Assembly (NCBI RefSeq): GCF_019112545.1
Contig: NW_025064888.1
Span: 62,001-126,000, forward strand
DNA length: 64,000 nucleotides
Source: Guyanagaster necrorhizus
Lineage: Eukaryota; Basidiomycota; Agaricomycetes; Agaricales; Physalacriaceae
Direction: 5' to 3'
Shown piece after piece: positions 22,573-33,807 of this stretch. The position numbers were made by a program, and so were the translations under genes. A model generated the notes under the pieces. It saw only the letters and a program-made list of their open reading frames with translations, did no database searches and was not told where the DNA came from. Position 1 is the stretch's first letter; each line of letters starts with the position of its first letter.

Positions 22573-24655
22573 ATGAATCGTATTATCCGACTCGCACGAC
22601 GAAGTTACCATGCCTCCGTTCTGCCCTCCCGTATATCACCTGCATCTCCCGAGTTTCTCGCCAAAGCACAGGCAATGGACGACCTCGTCGCCGATCTCGA
22701 CGCCAAGCTCGCAAGTGCCCGGCTCGGAGGAGGCGACAAGGCTGCACAGCGGATGACGAGCAAAGGAAAGCGCGTTCCCAGGGACAGGTAAGCTGCGTCT
22801 ATATTGCACTTCTTACCTCACCACCAACAGGCTGAACTTCCTCCTCGACCCACACACGCCCTTTCTCGAGCTCTCGCCACTCGCTGCACACGACGTCTAC
22901 CCAGGCGATTACGTCCCGGGAGCAGGCATTATCACTGGTATAGGCAGAATAAAGGGAAGAGAATGCATGGTCGTCATCAACGATCCGACCGTCAAAGGCG
23001 GCGCGTACTACCCGCTTACCGTAAAGAAGCATCTCCGTGCCCAAGAGATCGCCAGGGAGAACGGCCTGCCGTGTATTTACCTCGGTGCGCCTTTTTGCCT
23101 TGTCCTCAACGTCTATCGAATCAGTCCCAGTCGAGTCGGGCGGCGCAGCACTCCCACACCAAGCCAATGTCTTTCCGGATAAAGACCATTTCGGGAGGAT
23201 CTTCTACAACATGGTACGCGCCTCTTCTCATCTATCTACCCTTATTCATTTTATAGGCCCAAATGTCCGCCCTCGGTATCCCCCAAATCGCCTCTGTTCA
23301 CGGTATAAGCGTCGCGGGGGGCGCCTACGTCCCAGCAATGGCCGACGAGAACGTCATCGTCCAGAACCAAGGGCGCATCTTCCTCGCTGGTCCCCCGCTC
23401 GTGAGGGCTGCGACCGGCGAACAAGTCGGCGAGGAGGACTTGGGCGGCGGCCGCATGCATTCTACAGAGAGCGGCGTGACGGATCATTTGGCGAGGGATG
23501 ACGAGCATGCAATCGACATTGTTCGTGGTGTCGTTGGGGATCTGGGCCAAGGCAACGAGAGGATCCCGGATGCCGTCCCGGAGGATCCGCTGTATCCCAC
23601 CACCGAGCTTCATGGTATCGTGGGTAGCGACATCCGCCAGGCTTTTGATATGCGCGATGTCATTGCACGCTTGGTTGATGGCAGTCGCTTGAGGGAGTTT
23701 AAGAAAGAGTATGGGCCGACTATCATTACTGTGAGATTATTAATCCTATATCAACCAGTACTCATTCTTGCAGGGTTTTGCGCATATACACGGCTACCAA
23801 GTAGGCATCATCGCCAACAACGGCATCCTCTTCTCCCCCTCTGCGTTGAAAGCAACACATTTCATACAGATCTGCGAACAGAGAGGGGTGCCGTTGGTGT
23901 TTTTGGTCAATGTCACAGGTAGGCGCGCTTGCGTTCTTAAGACATTTGATTTTATTTGGGTTGTAGGTTACATGGTAGGTTCCAAAGCGGAGCGAGGGGG
24001 GATAGCCAAAGATGGTACGTACTCCCCAGCTGCATTGAGCGTGTCGTTCCATAAACTTGGTGTAGGTGCAAAGATGGTCAGAGCCGTTGCCTGTGCTACT
24101 GTCCCCAAGTTTACTGTCATCGTCGGCGGGAGCTTTGGAGCGGGCAATTACGGTGTGTACATAGTACGCTCTGTAGTTCACTTATTCATTCATTAATTCA
24201 GGCATGGCCGGTCGAGCGGTAAGCCCTACCTCCACACTCTGCACTAACGTTAACCCCCACTCGGCAGTACTCCCCGAGGTTCCTGTGGATGTGGCCTGTA
24301 CGTTATCTACACTCCAATCCTAGTCTGATTTAAATAACACAAATATCCCACAGAACGCCAAAGTATCCGTGATGGGCTCCGCGCAGCTATCACAGGTCAT
24401 GACATCCGTGTCCAAGTGAGTCTTTTTTTGCCCTTTATTCCTCCTCTGTGACCTCGTTGTCCCAGGGACCCGACACAGCACGCAACACTCAAGACTGAGA
24501 TCGAGGAGCAGAGCACGGCGTTGTATTCGACGGCGAGGCTGTGGGACGATGGGATTGTGGCTCCTAGGGATACGAGAGACGTTTTAGGCTTGGCGTTGGG
24601 TGTTGCGGGTGGGAGGTGCAGGGATTTGGGTGGGTTTGGAGTGTTCAGGATGTAG
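22573..24655 (+). CDS. MCCC2: Methylcrotonoyl-CoA carboxylase beta subunit (carboxyltransferase)
   Basis: Eleven exons (22573-22787, 22831-23084, 23131-23213, 23257-23730, 23774-23918, 23967-24014, 24066-24152, 24202-24218, 24268-24297, 24354-24415, 24466-24655) give 534 residues. A short basic mitochondrial presequence ([13 protein letters not shown]) precedes the carboxyltransferase fold: [42 protein letters not shown], the [13 protein letters not shown] loop with GVTDHLA that separates MCC from propionyl-CoA carboxylase, [35 protein letters not shown] and [15 protein letters not shown]. It carboxylates 3-methylcrotonyl-CoA in mitochondrial leucine breakdown, with a biotinylated alpha subunit encoded elsewhere. 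Introns are 43-56 nt and exon 8 is 17 nt. It starts 82 bp after the ArfGAP stop. Confidence 0.96.
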
Positions 24656-24725
24656 AAATTTTTTAGATTGTGATGAGCCATAGGAATGACAGCAAATAAT
24701 ATAAAATGCACCCAACAGCGTGCAT

Positions 24726-24828
24726 GGTAATATGACGGAGTGGTTAAGGCGTTAGGTCTAGACATTGTACTTTGTCTAAATGTGTTTTCTAGTCCGCACG
24801 GGTATGGGTTCTACTCCTACTGTTGTCA
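24726..24828 (+). tRNA. tRNA-Leu(TAG)-like gene with intron, probably decayed
   Basis: Acceptor strands GGTAATA (24726-24732) and TGTTGTC (24821-24827) pair along all seven positions with G-U wobbles, followed by A73. A D-arm (GAGTGGTTAAGGC), a TTAGG/TCTAA anticodon stem enclosing TCTAGAC plus about 11 extra bases (an intron after position 37), and a long variable arm make it class II, so leucine. Faults: the A box reads TGACGGAGTGG, the B box GGTTCTACTCC instead of GGTTCGANTCC, position 33 is C rather than T, and the T stem has a mismatch. Likely a pseudogene or poorly expressed. Confidence 0.5.
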
Positions 24829-25904
24829 TTTGGATATTCTGTGCTTATTTTGAATCTTACAAAATGTCTCGGACGACGGACACCCTCAGTGAAACGACCA
24901 GTAGGGGAAGTTGGAAAGCATTTTCGTGTAATTTTACTGTGCTTCCCTCTCACAGAATAGTATCTACTTTTGTACTAAACTCATCCTTTCTATACACTCC
25001 TAGTGGGCAAACAATTTGCCGCCTGATGAATACGGTTCCGCATCTAACCTTTTTTTGAGTGCCTGCGGACATCCCGAATCAACAGTTAATATTAATGTGA
25101 CCGAGGCTTCACTTCCTCCTGAATGTGTTGTTCTTCGGAGGCTTTGCCTCAGCGCAGATTGTGACGGAGGCCGATTCTGTGCAGGGCGATCGCGTGGATG
25201 CAACGGAGAACATCATCAGGAATGGAGTGTCATTATCGTGAGAGTTGATGGCAAAATGACCATCAGGCCTGCTGCTGCGAATGTCGGTCCAGGGGGGGGC
25301 AAATATTTAGTGTAGTTGGGCGAGTTGGGACGATAAGAACAGCAATGGAACAGGAGAGCTTGGAGCATCGAAAACGTGCTGGTTTAAGCTTAGGGTCACA
25401 GATAGCAGAAAGCCTTGAGGGACCGATAAAGTGGATACAAGGACCAGCACAGAGGATCTGACCAAGTCGTGGGATAACAGAAGGATGTCAGATTGCAACA
25501 AAAATTCGAGCTAGAGTCGGGATCGATGCAGACATTCCAAGCTCAGGCTCTGCATCCCCGCTTCTCCGTTCGTAGTCGGTTAATACAACTCGAAAAAAAA
25601 AAGACCGTTCAGCAGAAGGCAGGAAGACGGCCGGGTACTCGAAGCCCGGTTCAATTGTTGTTCAAGAACCGGAATACCACACCAGAATAACGGTACAATG
25701 AAGGCGACCCCGACGTGGCTGTGCTTTAAAACGCGCTTGGGATTGAACCACGACCGACATCGAGCCCAGCGACAACGTTGTTCCCTGGAGCAGGTTGCTG
25801 TCGGCATATCGCGCAAGTGCAGCGTGACTAGATTATTCAAATTGATCGTCGTTCCTATCACTGGCTCTCCTTCCCTCCTCCTTCCTTCTCTTCTCTCTCC
25901 TCGG
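24829..25904. other. Intergenic, upstream of velvet copy A
   Basis: No gene recognised. The last 120-200 bp resembles the region upstream of velvet copy B (about 28,440-28,500; compare ATATCGCGCAAGTGCAGCGT with ATATCGCACAAGGGCAGCGT), so part of the promoter was duplicated too. Confidence 0.5.
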
Positions 25905-27346
25905 ATGATCCAACAAACGAATGCTCGTCAGGTTGGGACAGGTCTTCGTGGAGGGGCCGTGGATACTTCAGAACTTACATGGGGTCAGTGGTCTGGGCGA
26001 AAGTGAGCGTTTATTCCTTGCCATAGTCTGCTTTGCCTCTGATTTTCGTAGGTTATACGCCCTCGAGGTCATTCAGAATCCGCTAAGAGCTCGAATGTGT
26101 GGTTTTGGTGACAAGGTTGGCTGATTCATTTGGAGATATCAATTGGAAATCAATGTATATATGCAGGATCGACGACCGTTAGCACCAGCAGCAGTGGTGA
26201 AGATGGTGGTCAAGCGAGATGACGATAGTACTGTTGACGTCGAGTATGTGTCTCTGTTTTTTTATCGATTAGCATAGTTCACCTCCCTCCAGCGACGTGG
26301 ATTGCTCCTTTTTCCTTGTAACAGTCGATCTCTGGTCTGGGGACGGGAAACAAGAGATGAACCTAGTCTTACATCCTTCTTCGTCCGAACGATACGTCCA
26401 GCAGACGCCAAAGTCAAGTAGCAGCAGCAGGCGGCGTACATCCAAAAGTGGACAACCGCCTAACCCTACTCGAACGCCGACACCGACACCGACACCAACG
26501 TCCCCCGAGCAGCCGTACCCACCATACCCGACACCTACTACGAACGACCTCGCATATCAGGAGACTACCCCGACATGGGGCTACCCCAGTACGTCCTTCC
26601 CACAACCGCCTCAGCAACCTTCCCAGTCTTTCGGCCGAGAACCATGGCAAGTCGACCCCGACAACTCCGAAGGGCCTGAATACCGTCCATGGACTGCAGA
26701 GGCGTACTCCAATCCTCCACCACCACCGCCACCCAACCCAAATCCTAATCCAAGTCCAGGTTCGTATTGGGAACCGGCTGCTCCCGCCCCTACGTCTCCG
26801 TCTGTAGCCAAGGAGAAGCGACCCCCGCCTATACCGCCTCTGCCCCGACACACATATACGCGCACTCTCGTCGGTCCGCTATCTGCAAATGCCACTCGCC
26901 TTCTGGACGAACACCGCAAGCCAGGGATATTCTTCCTCTTCCAGGACCTGTCCGTTCGCACTGAGGGTACATTTCGCCTGCGTCTGAGGCTGATGAACGT
27001 AGGTGCTCCCCCTGCGCCTGAAGCGGGGGCATCGGCGGTGCATACAGACGTGTCGCCTGTGCTGGCGCAGACGTTCACAGAGCCCTTTACGGTGTTTTCG
27101 GCAAAGAGGTTCCCTGGTGTTCCGGGTATGTGTGGGTTTTTATGGTGTGGTGTGGTGACTGATGGTTTTGTAGATACGACGGCGTTGTCTATTGCCCTTG
27201 GGAATCAGGGGCAGAAACTTCCTTTGGTGAGTGTTTGGATAAGCGGGGGTGTGTGTGGTTAATGAGATTTGTAGCGGAACCGACATGGGTCGAATAAACG
27301 ACGACGACACGATTCTGGTTCGGAGGACGACTCGGATGGGGAGTAG
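25905..27346 (+). CDS. Velvet-domain regulator, copy A (VosA/VelB-like)
   Basis: Six exons (25905-26002, 26052-26115, 26167-26243, 26293-27125, 27174-27226, 27275-27346) encode 398 residues. The velvet fold is split: the N-terminal half has YALEVIQNPLRARMCGFGDK, DRRPLAPAAVVKMVV and SFFLVTVDLWSGDG; the C-terminal half has YTRTLVGPLSANATRL, GIFFLFQDLSVRTEGTFRL and FTVFSAKRFPGVPDTTALS. Between them lies a Pro/Ser/Thr-rich insert of about 140 residues. The end is basic then acidic (NKRRRHDSGSEDDSDGE), a likely nuclear signal. Velvet proteins are NF-kappaB-like DNA-binding dimers controlling development and secondary metabolism. The ARMCGFGDKDRRP string points to VosA. Copy B confirms the exon pattern. 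Confidence 0.93.
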
Positions 27347-27694
27347 TAGGATGGGATGGACATATAGATTTGGTTTATTCGTTGGTGTTTCCTGCATCTG
27401 TAAGATTTATTGATGTATTTTTTTTTGTATATCGGAAGAATTTATGGTATCTTTATGGTGGAGGTTTATCAGTGTCTTCCATCTTCGATTTGTACTGTGT
27501 CTTTCTAGTCTACGGTGATCCTGTGGTTCGTCCATACGCTACTTCCCCTTTCTTATCTCATTTCTTTTGGTTTAGGTATAGTTGGTCGAGCTCTCTGAAA
27601 ATATGACATCGCCGTTAACCCCGACTCAAAATATTCCTTGTATTCGTGTTTTTTGTTTACGATCCCGTACGGCGATCCGGTGGCTCTCAGACCC

Positions 27695-27755
27695 CGCGAA
27701 AGTATCCGTGATGGGTTCCAGACGGCACTCGCAGGTCTTGACATCCGTGTCCAAG
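27695..27755 (+). pseudogene. Fragment of MCCC2 exon 10
   Basis: The segment reads [20 protein letters not shown]; the functional gene (24354-24415) reads [20 protein letters not shown]. Nucleotide length is identical, with no gap, but the sequence beyond both ends does not continue as the carboxylase. It is therefore a relic of a duplicated segment that once carried the 3' part of MCCC2 together with the velvet gene. Confidence 0.75.
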
Positions 27756-27839
27756 TATGATGACTCGAGTTGCCTAACAGCCTGCCAGCGGGGATCCAGA
27801 GAGGCACGAGATGATGATCAAGGACGGTGCTGTCTTGAC

Positions 27840-28195
27840 AGGGTGAGAGTTATACGGCTCTTGCAGTTGATAGTGAGGGAAAAGATGAGTGGATCGATCC
27901 TATATCCTCGAGCCGGACTCAGATTGTTGGGTTTATCCCTGCCAATGCTATGATCATGGTATGTATTTTGTTCTTCGTTGCCTCGATCCCAACATCAAGG
28001 CCAGAGTTTTCTCTACTCTGCATGTATTTTCCGTTTGTTTTCCGTAGATTTTGCCAGTACAAAACAACTGCCATCCATTTGGTAATGAGAAAGGGCGTAT
28101 TGTATACAAAGGCGCCACAGGATACGACTTTCAATTGATTAGGAATGGGTGTTTGGTCCTTGCAATTGCTTTTTAGTGCAGCGGCGATGTTTGGC
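27840..28195 (+). pseudogene. Possible 3' fragment of an unknown gene
   Basis: Two protein-like stretches are joined by a well-formed intron: GESYTALAVDSEGKDEW ... GFIPANAMIM ends at a GTATGT donor (27958), and after a TTCCGTAG acceptor the frame continues ILPVQNNCHPFGNEKGRIVY ... GYDFQLIRNG to a stop. No upstream exon joins cleanly (a TGA lies in the natural frame just before), and I recognise no family. It may be the end of a gene broken by the duplication. Confidence 0.35.
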
Positions 28196-28560
28196 TCTGA
28201 TGAATTTCTCAGCCTAGTCAATACAAGGCAATCAATGAGTATTCGACCCCATTTTAGATGGGAGGGCGCTGCAGACGAAGCTACCGGGTGATTGTAAGTG
28301 GTCGAGGACCGGCTGAGTATGTACCACGCCAGAGTAATGGTACTTGGCCATGGAGCCGTGTTCGACGCGTCTGAGTGGCTGTGCCCCGGAGCGCGCTCTG
28401 CCGATCTACAACCCACTGCGCCGAGGCCCCGCTAGCGACGAGAGTATATTGAATTGATTGTCGGGATATCGCACAAGGGCAGCGTGATTATATATTTATT
28501 TCGTGTCGTTATGGGTCACCTTTCTTATCCTCCATCTCGTCCTAATGATAAAGCAAACGG

Positions 28561-29865
28561 ATGCCAGCACTGGCCTCCACTGATAGTTCAGAATTTACGT
28601 GGGGTCGGTGGTCTGGGAGCAAGTGAGCATTTATCTCTATTAGTCTTCCAGCTTGTCTCTGATTTTCTTAGGTTATACGCCCTCGAGGTCATTCAGAATC
28701 CGCTAAGAGCTCGAATGTGTGGTTTTGGTGACAAGGTTGGCTGATTCATTTGGAGATATCAATTGGAAATCAATGTATATATGCAGGATCGACGACCGTT
28801 AGCACCAGCAGCAGTGGTGAAGATGGTGGTCAAGCGAGATGACGATAGTACTGTTGACGTCGAGTATGTGTCTGTTTTTTATCGATTAGCATAGTTCATC
28901 TCCCTTCAGCGATATAGATTGTTCCTTCTTCCTCGTGACAGTCGACCTCTGGTCTGGGGACGGGAAACAAGAGACGAACTTGGTCCTACACCCCTCCTTG
29001 GCCGAACGATACGTCCAGCAGACCAAGCGGCGCACATCTAGAAGCGGACAGCCGCCCAACCCGACTCGAACACCCACGCCGCCGCCTACTATGACCACCG
29101 ACCTCGTATATCTGGAGCCTGCCCCACCACCTCCCCAGCAACCTCCCCAGTCTTTTGGCCAAGAATGGCAAGTGAAACCCGACAACTCCGAAGGGCCTGA
29201 ATGGACTGCGGACAATCTCAATTCGCTACCAAATCCAAGTTCTAGTCCATCGGAAAATGTATACTATGAACTTCCCACCCCCGTTTCCCCTTCCCCGTCT
29301 ATGTCCAAAGAAAAACTGTCCCGATCCACTGATCTCTCCATCCCGCCCCTCCCCCGACATACCTATACTCGTACTCTTATCGGTCCGCTCTCTGCCAATG
29401 CAACCCGTCTCATTGATGGGCACCGCAAGCCAGGGATATTCTTCCTCTTCCAGGACCTGTCCGTTCGCACTGAGGGTACCTTTCGCCTGCGCCTCAGGCT
29501 GATGAACGTAGGTGCTCCCCCCGCGCCTGAAGCGGGGGCCTCAACGGTGCATATGGGCATGTCGCCTGTGCTGGCGCAGACGTTCACGGAGCCCTTTACG
29601 GTGTTTTCGGCAAAGAGGTTCCCTGGTGTTCCGGGTACGTGTGTTTTTTCTTGCGTTTGTTTGGATTAGTGGCAATGATGCTTTTCTGTAGATACGACAG
29701 TGCTGTCTGTTGCCCTTGCGAATCAGGGACAAAAGCTCCCGCTGGTGAGAGCTAGTATCTGGTGTGTTAGTACGTGGCTAATAAAAGTCGGATTTGAAGC
29801 GAAATCGCCATCGGTCGAGTACGCGTCGGCGTAATTCTGCTTCAGAGGATTCAGATGTGGAGTAG
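28561..29865 (+). CDS. Velvet-domain regulator, copy B (tandem paralogue)
   Basis: Six exons (28561-28622, 28672-28735, 28787-28863, 28910-29634, 29692-29744, 29800-29865) give 348 residues with the same intron positions and phases as copy A. Exons 2 and 3 and the intron between them are nearly identical to copy A, while exon 1 and the Pro-rich middle differ. All velvet core motifs are present (LRARMCGFGDK, FFLVTVDLWSGDG, GIFFLFQDLSVRTEGTFRL, FSAKRFPGVP). The linker is about 36 residues shorter, and the C-terminal tail is NRHRSSTRRRNSASEDSDVE. It is intact and presumably functional; the short alternative N-terminus (MPALASTDSSEF) may alter partner choice. Confidence 0.92.
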
Positions 29866-30219
29866 GACTGGGTGGAGTTACGGATCCTTTTTATTCGTGT
29901 TTACTGCACTTTTTTTGTATCGGAAGAATGTAATATGGTCCTTTTATACTAATTGGTGCAAAGGTTGGATGGAGGTTTGTTAGCTATTTATCTTATAACA
30001 TGATTTAACTTTCCTACGTACGAGGAGCCTCCCTCCAATGGCTGCAAAGTGGATGTTATTTTCGTAGAAATAGGGGCCATCTCTATTTGTGTCCAAGTAT
30101 GACATCATCGTGAGATTCCTAACCAGTTCCTAACCTTGTTTTCACTGCACGACTCTCAGCTCAACTTGAACCCGTACCTCCATGTCGCTCTCTCTGCACT
30201 CATTCACACCATAATAACA
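29866..30219. other. Intergenic, velvet B to MLH3
   Basis: Contains the MLH3 promoter. A short match to the MCCC2 fragment flank (TGTCCAAGTATGA at about 30,091) may be a further trace of the duplication; too short to be sure. Confidence 0.35.
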
Positions 30220-33200
30220 ATGAAACCGGAAAAGAGCATCGAACCCCTCCCAGATTCTACACGGAGCAAAATCCGGTCCACTCAGATCCTCACCTCCCTC
30301 CCTCAAATCGTGTCCGAGCTCATGCAGAATTCACTTGACGCAGGGGCGAGGCATGTCGATATCGGTGTAGACTGTGAGGGGTGGACATGCTGGGTGAGGG
30401 ATGATGGGCCTGGGATGAGCAAGGATGCACTGGCTAGTATCGAGGGGCGGTACGGTGCGTAATGGGAATCGGTAGTAGAACACGAGTATCGCTAAGTGCT
30501 TACCAGCCACATCGAAAGCGTACGATCCGGAATCGTTAAATGTCTTGTCAACATTTGGGTTTCGCGGCGAAGGTGCGTCATTATGGTGACTTGGTTAGCT
30601 TAGTACCAACCAGTACGAGTAGCTCTCGCATCGGCTGCCGATTTATGCTGTCTGGAGATATCCTCGCGGACGGCCGTGTCGAGGGAGACGTGGTCTGTCA
30701 TACTCAAGGTAAATGGCACGCGGGACTTGGGTCTTCCATGTTTCTCACTTTTTCAGGGTGGCAAGACATTGTATTCTGGCGCCGCCGTGCGATGGAGGAG
30801 AGAGACACCAGGGACGGTCCTTTGTGCTCGTGATGCCTTTTACAACGTGTTTTGTCCTTCCCGTATGCGCATATAGCCTGTGACTGACAATCTTCAGCTT
30901 CCCGTCCGACGGCGCTCCCACCCTTCCCCAGCCCGGACACTGGAACTAATCAAGCAGGAAATCGAGACCTACGCGTTGCTCTTTCCTGCTGTTGCTTTCT
31001 CGCTGGAGAATACGAATGCGGTTAGGAACGATGGGCTTGTGCTAAAGGTTCCCAAAGTTTGTTGTCTTTCGCTCTAGCTGGGTGTCTTTCTTGTTGATCA
31101 AGGCGTCGCTGCAGACGCCGTCGACCCTTTGTACATTCCGGCATTTATTTGGCAAGGCTTTGGTGCAGGTATGTGCTCTCTCTTGTCGCGACGATGGCCT
31201 ATATGCTTTCGGCGGAAGGACAGCCGCATCTTGGCCGTTCTGTCTCAAAGACTGGAGTTTCCGGCGCCTGAAATTCAGTCTTTTTGGATGCCGGACTTTG
31301 TTTGCCTCTCTGAGAACGAGTCTAGGAAATAAGACTTGGTCATATCTCGTTTTGCCGCCGCTCAATTACTCGGGACCCGTACATAAATTTGCGTTTGTTA
31401 AGATTTTAACATCAGTTCCCAGCATGTCGACGAAATCAATCTCACCGCAGATAGCCTGACGCTCGAAGGCTTTATCAGCTTGGACGGTGCGCCATCCAAA
31501 GTGCGTCATAAATATATTTGCATTTGCCTTGTCAATCAATATCTGTTCTCACAGGCATATCAATATTTATGTATTTATTTTTGCGCCGTTAGTGTTGTGA
31601 TCTGTTAACTGATATGTTTTGGAAGACGTCAACAAGCATCCCATAGATGTAGGGGATTTACACCGGTTTATTGATACAAAATTTGCCGCGAGTACATTCG
31701 CGAAGCATGTATGTAGCAATTTTCCGCAGATTTCCCTTGGGATGACTCACTTGTCCCCTTTGCACAGGCTTATAGCGAAACCGGGGAGACGAGTCTGCGC
31801 CCAAGTAAGCAACCTCCTGTATCGGGGGATAATCATCTCAGCACAGTCCATAGCCTTCCGGAGATCTCCCAGAAAGGCGGAGAAAAAACCCGTTTACGTC
31901 TTGAATTTGACTCTGCCGCCGCGTGAAGTAGACAACTGCCTTGAACCAGCAAAAGGAGACATCCATTTTCAGGTATTCTCTATTATCCGGTTTCGTGATA
32001 CCATCTTCCTACCCCTTGTTTCTTTGCAGAACAAAGACACCGTGTTCGCTCTTCTATCTAATGCTATTCAGTCATTCCTGTCCCGTCATGGGTTTTCCTC
32101 TAATGTGAGAGAGGGAAGCGCAACAGACGACGCGTCCTCGTCCCCTCGTAAACGGAGAAAAACTGATATTGACGACTCGGGATATGTTTCTGATGACGCG
32201 GTACATGGAGGCGGCCTAGAATTACAGCGCACCGCCACACCGTTGTTCATCAGACGGGTATGTTTTTCGATCAGGCGTACCATATATACATTGAGATATT
32301 TCAATTATCAGGAGGAACGTAATACCGTGCCGGGCGAGTTTGTTTGGACTGACCCAACAACAGGGCAAGGCTTTGTTGTGAACAACCGTACGGGCAACTC
32401 GCGGGCTTGCGAGAATGCTATTTCAGGAGGAAGTGATGATGTGAGGGATGCTAAGTCCCGAATATCTAACTCTAGGACCACTTTTTGTCCCTCAAAACAT
32501 GCTTCTGGAGTTAAGACACTTGAGATGCCAGAGTGGATTCAAGAGGCCCTTGAAGTCAGTTTGGCTTCCGCATTCATTTGTTCGGTGCTCATTTTTTTGA
32601 CAGGCCAACAATGTTTATACCCAGACTGAACGCAAAATACCCTCTATTAGTATTATCGACTCCACACTGTGGCTGAATTCACAAGACGCTTCAGGGCGCA
32701 AGAATCCCTCTCACGGTTCCCAATCCTCTCGCTATTTCCCTTCCGGACAGCACAATCCGATGACTTATGCCATGACCACCGGTGGATCTTCATGTCATCG
32801 ATATCGAAAGGAGGACCTAAGAAATGCCCATGTCATAAATCAGGTGGACCGGAAGTTCATAGCCTGCCTTATCAGTGACACCGGCCAAATCGAAGGTGGC
32901 GCTCGACATGGACGGGCACTTGTTCTTATCGACCAGCATGCTGCTGACGAACGCATACGGGTCGAAAGATTTCTGAAAATACTTTGCTCGGGCTTTTTGT
33001 ATAGTCAGAAGGGAGGTCAAGATAAGACTAGGATGGTAGAGACTAGGGTACTTTCTCCGACAGTACCTATACTTCTAACGAGACACGAAGCGATTCAATT
33101 CGCCCGCGGACCGCAAGTCCAGCGTGCACTGCGCTATTGGGGCTTCGGATTCTGTGGGCTGGATGAAGTCGAGTCTGAGTCAGAGCCAGGTTCCGATGAA

Positions 33201-33807
33201 AGTGGATATATACAAATCATGGTGGAGACTATACCGGAGGTCGTTGGGAATAAGGTCGGGGGAGTATTATCAATTCGACTTCTTCCGTGCGCTAACACAG
33301 GTACAACCAGCTCCTAGTCGGGGACGAACTGCGTGATTTGGTCAAGGGATCTCTGTCCAATCCAGACCTGTCCGGTGATCCTGCCGTTGAAGATAGTACA
33401 CCAGAGTCGGATGAAAATAGTTTTGTTTGGTTAAAAGCTCTGAGATGGTGCCCCCGAGAACTCTTGGATTTAGTTAATTCAAAGGCCTGTAGAGGTGATC
33501 TTGTTTACGTTTGGTTTTAAGGTGGTTGACTCGACTTTTTCTTTACAGGTGCCATTATGTTTAATGACGCGCTTAGTATGGCACAGTGTGAACGGCTGGT
33601 GCTGCAATTGGCTAGTACTGCGTTTCCATTTCAGTGCGCACATGGAAGGTCGGTCGGGCTGTTCTCACATGCTGTTTTAGGTGACGAAGGGTTTACTACA
33701 GACCGTCTTTGGTACCATTGACTGATATATCGAGGGACGCGACTGGATCGAAGGGGGGTCGCATAAGTTGGTCACAGCTTGAACATACGGAGAGTAACCT
33801 CCATTAG
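30220..33807 (+). CDS. MLH3: DNA mismatch repair protein MLH3
   Basis: Seventeen exons (30220-30454, 30507-30572, 30623-30708, 30757-30846, 30898-31056, 31103-31168, 31423-31500, 31555-31570, 31626-31708, 31768-31804, 31854-31972, 32030-32257, 32312-32554, 32604-33254, 33311-33494, 33549-33648, 33702-33807) give 848 residues. The GHKL ATPase half has ELMQNSLDAGA, VRDDGPGM, TSKAY and FGFRGEAL. The C-terminal half has the endonuclease metal site DQHAADERIRVE (DQHA-X2-E-X4-E) and CAHGRPSLVPL. With MLH1 it forms MutL-gamma, which nicks double Holliday junctions to make meiotic crossovers and helps mismatch repair. Intron 6 (31169-31422) is 254 nt, five times its neighbours. The start matches the family (STRSKIRSTQILTSL). 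Confidence 0.95.

Larger units (their letters stand above)
27347..28560. other. Spacer between the velvet copies with gene fragments
   Basis: Holds a degraded piece of the carboxylase gene (listed separately), a possible spliced fragment of an unknown gene (27,840-28,195), and the copy B promoter region. Nothing here looks like a complete gene. Confidence 0.55.

Noticed and set aside
31103..31459. Reading through MLH3 intron 6 as coding
   Set aside because: The frame it keeps open is not the frame of exon 7, and the translated stretch does not resemble MLH3.
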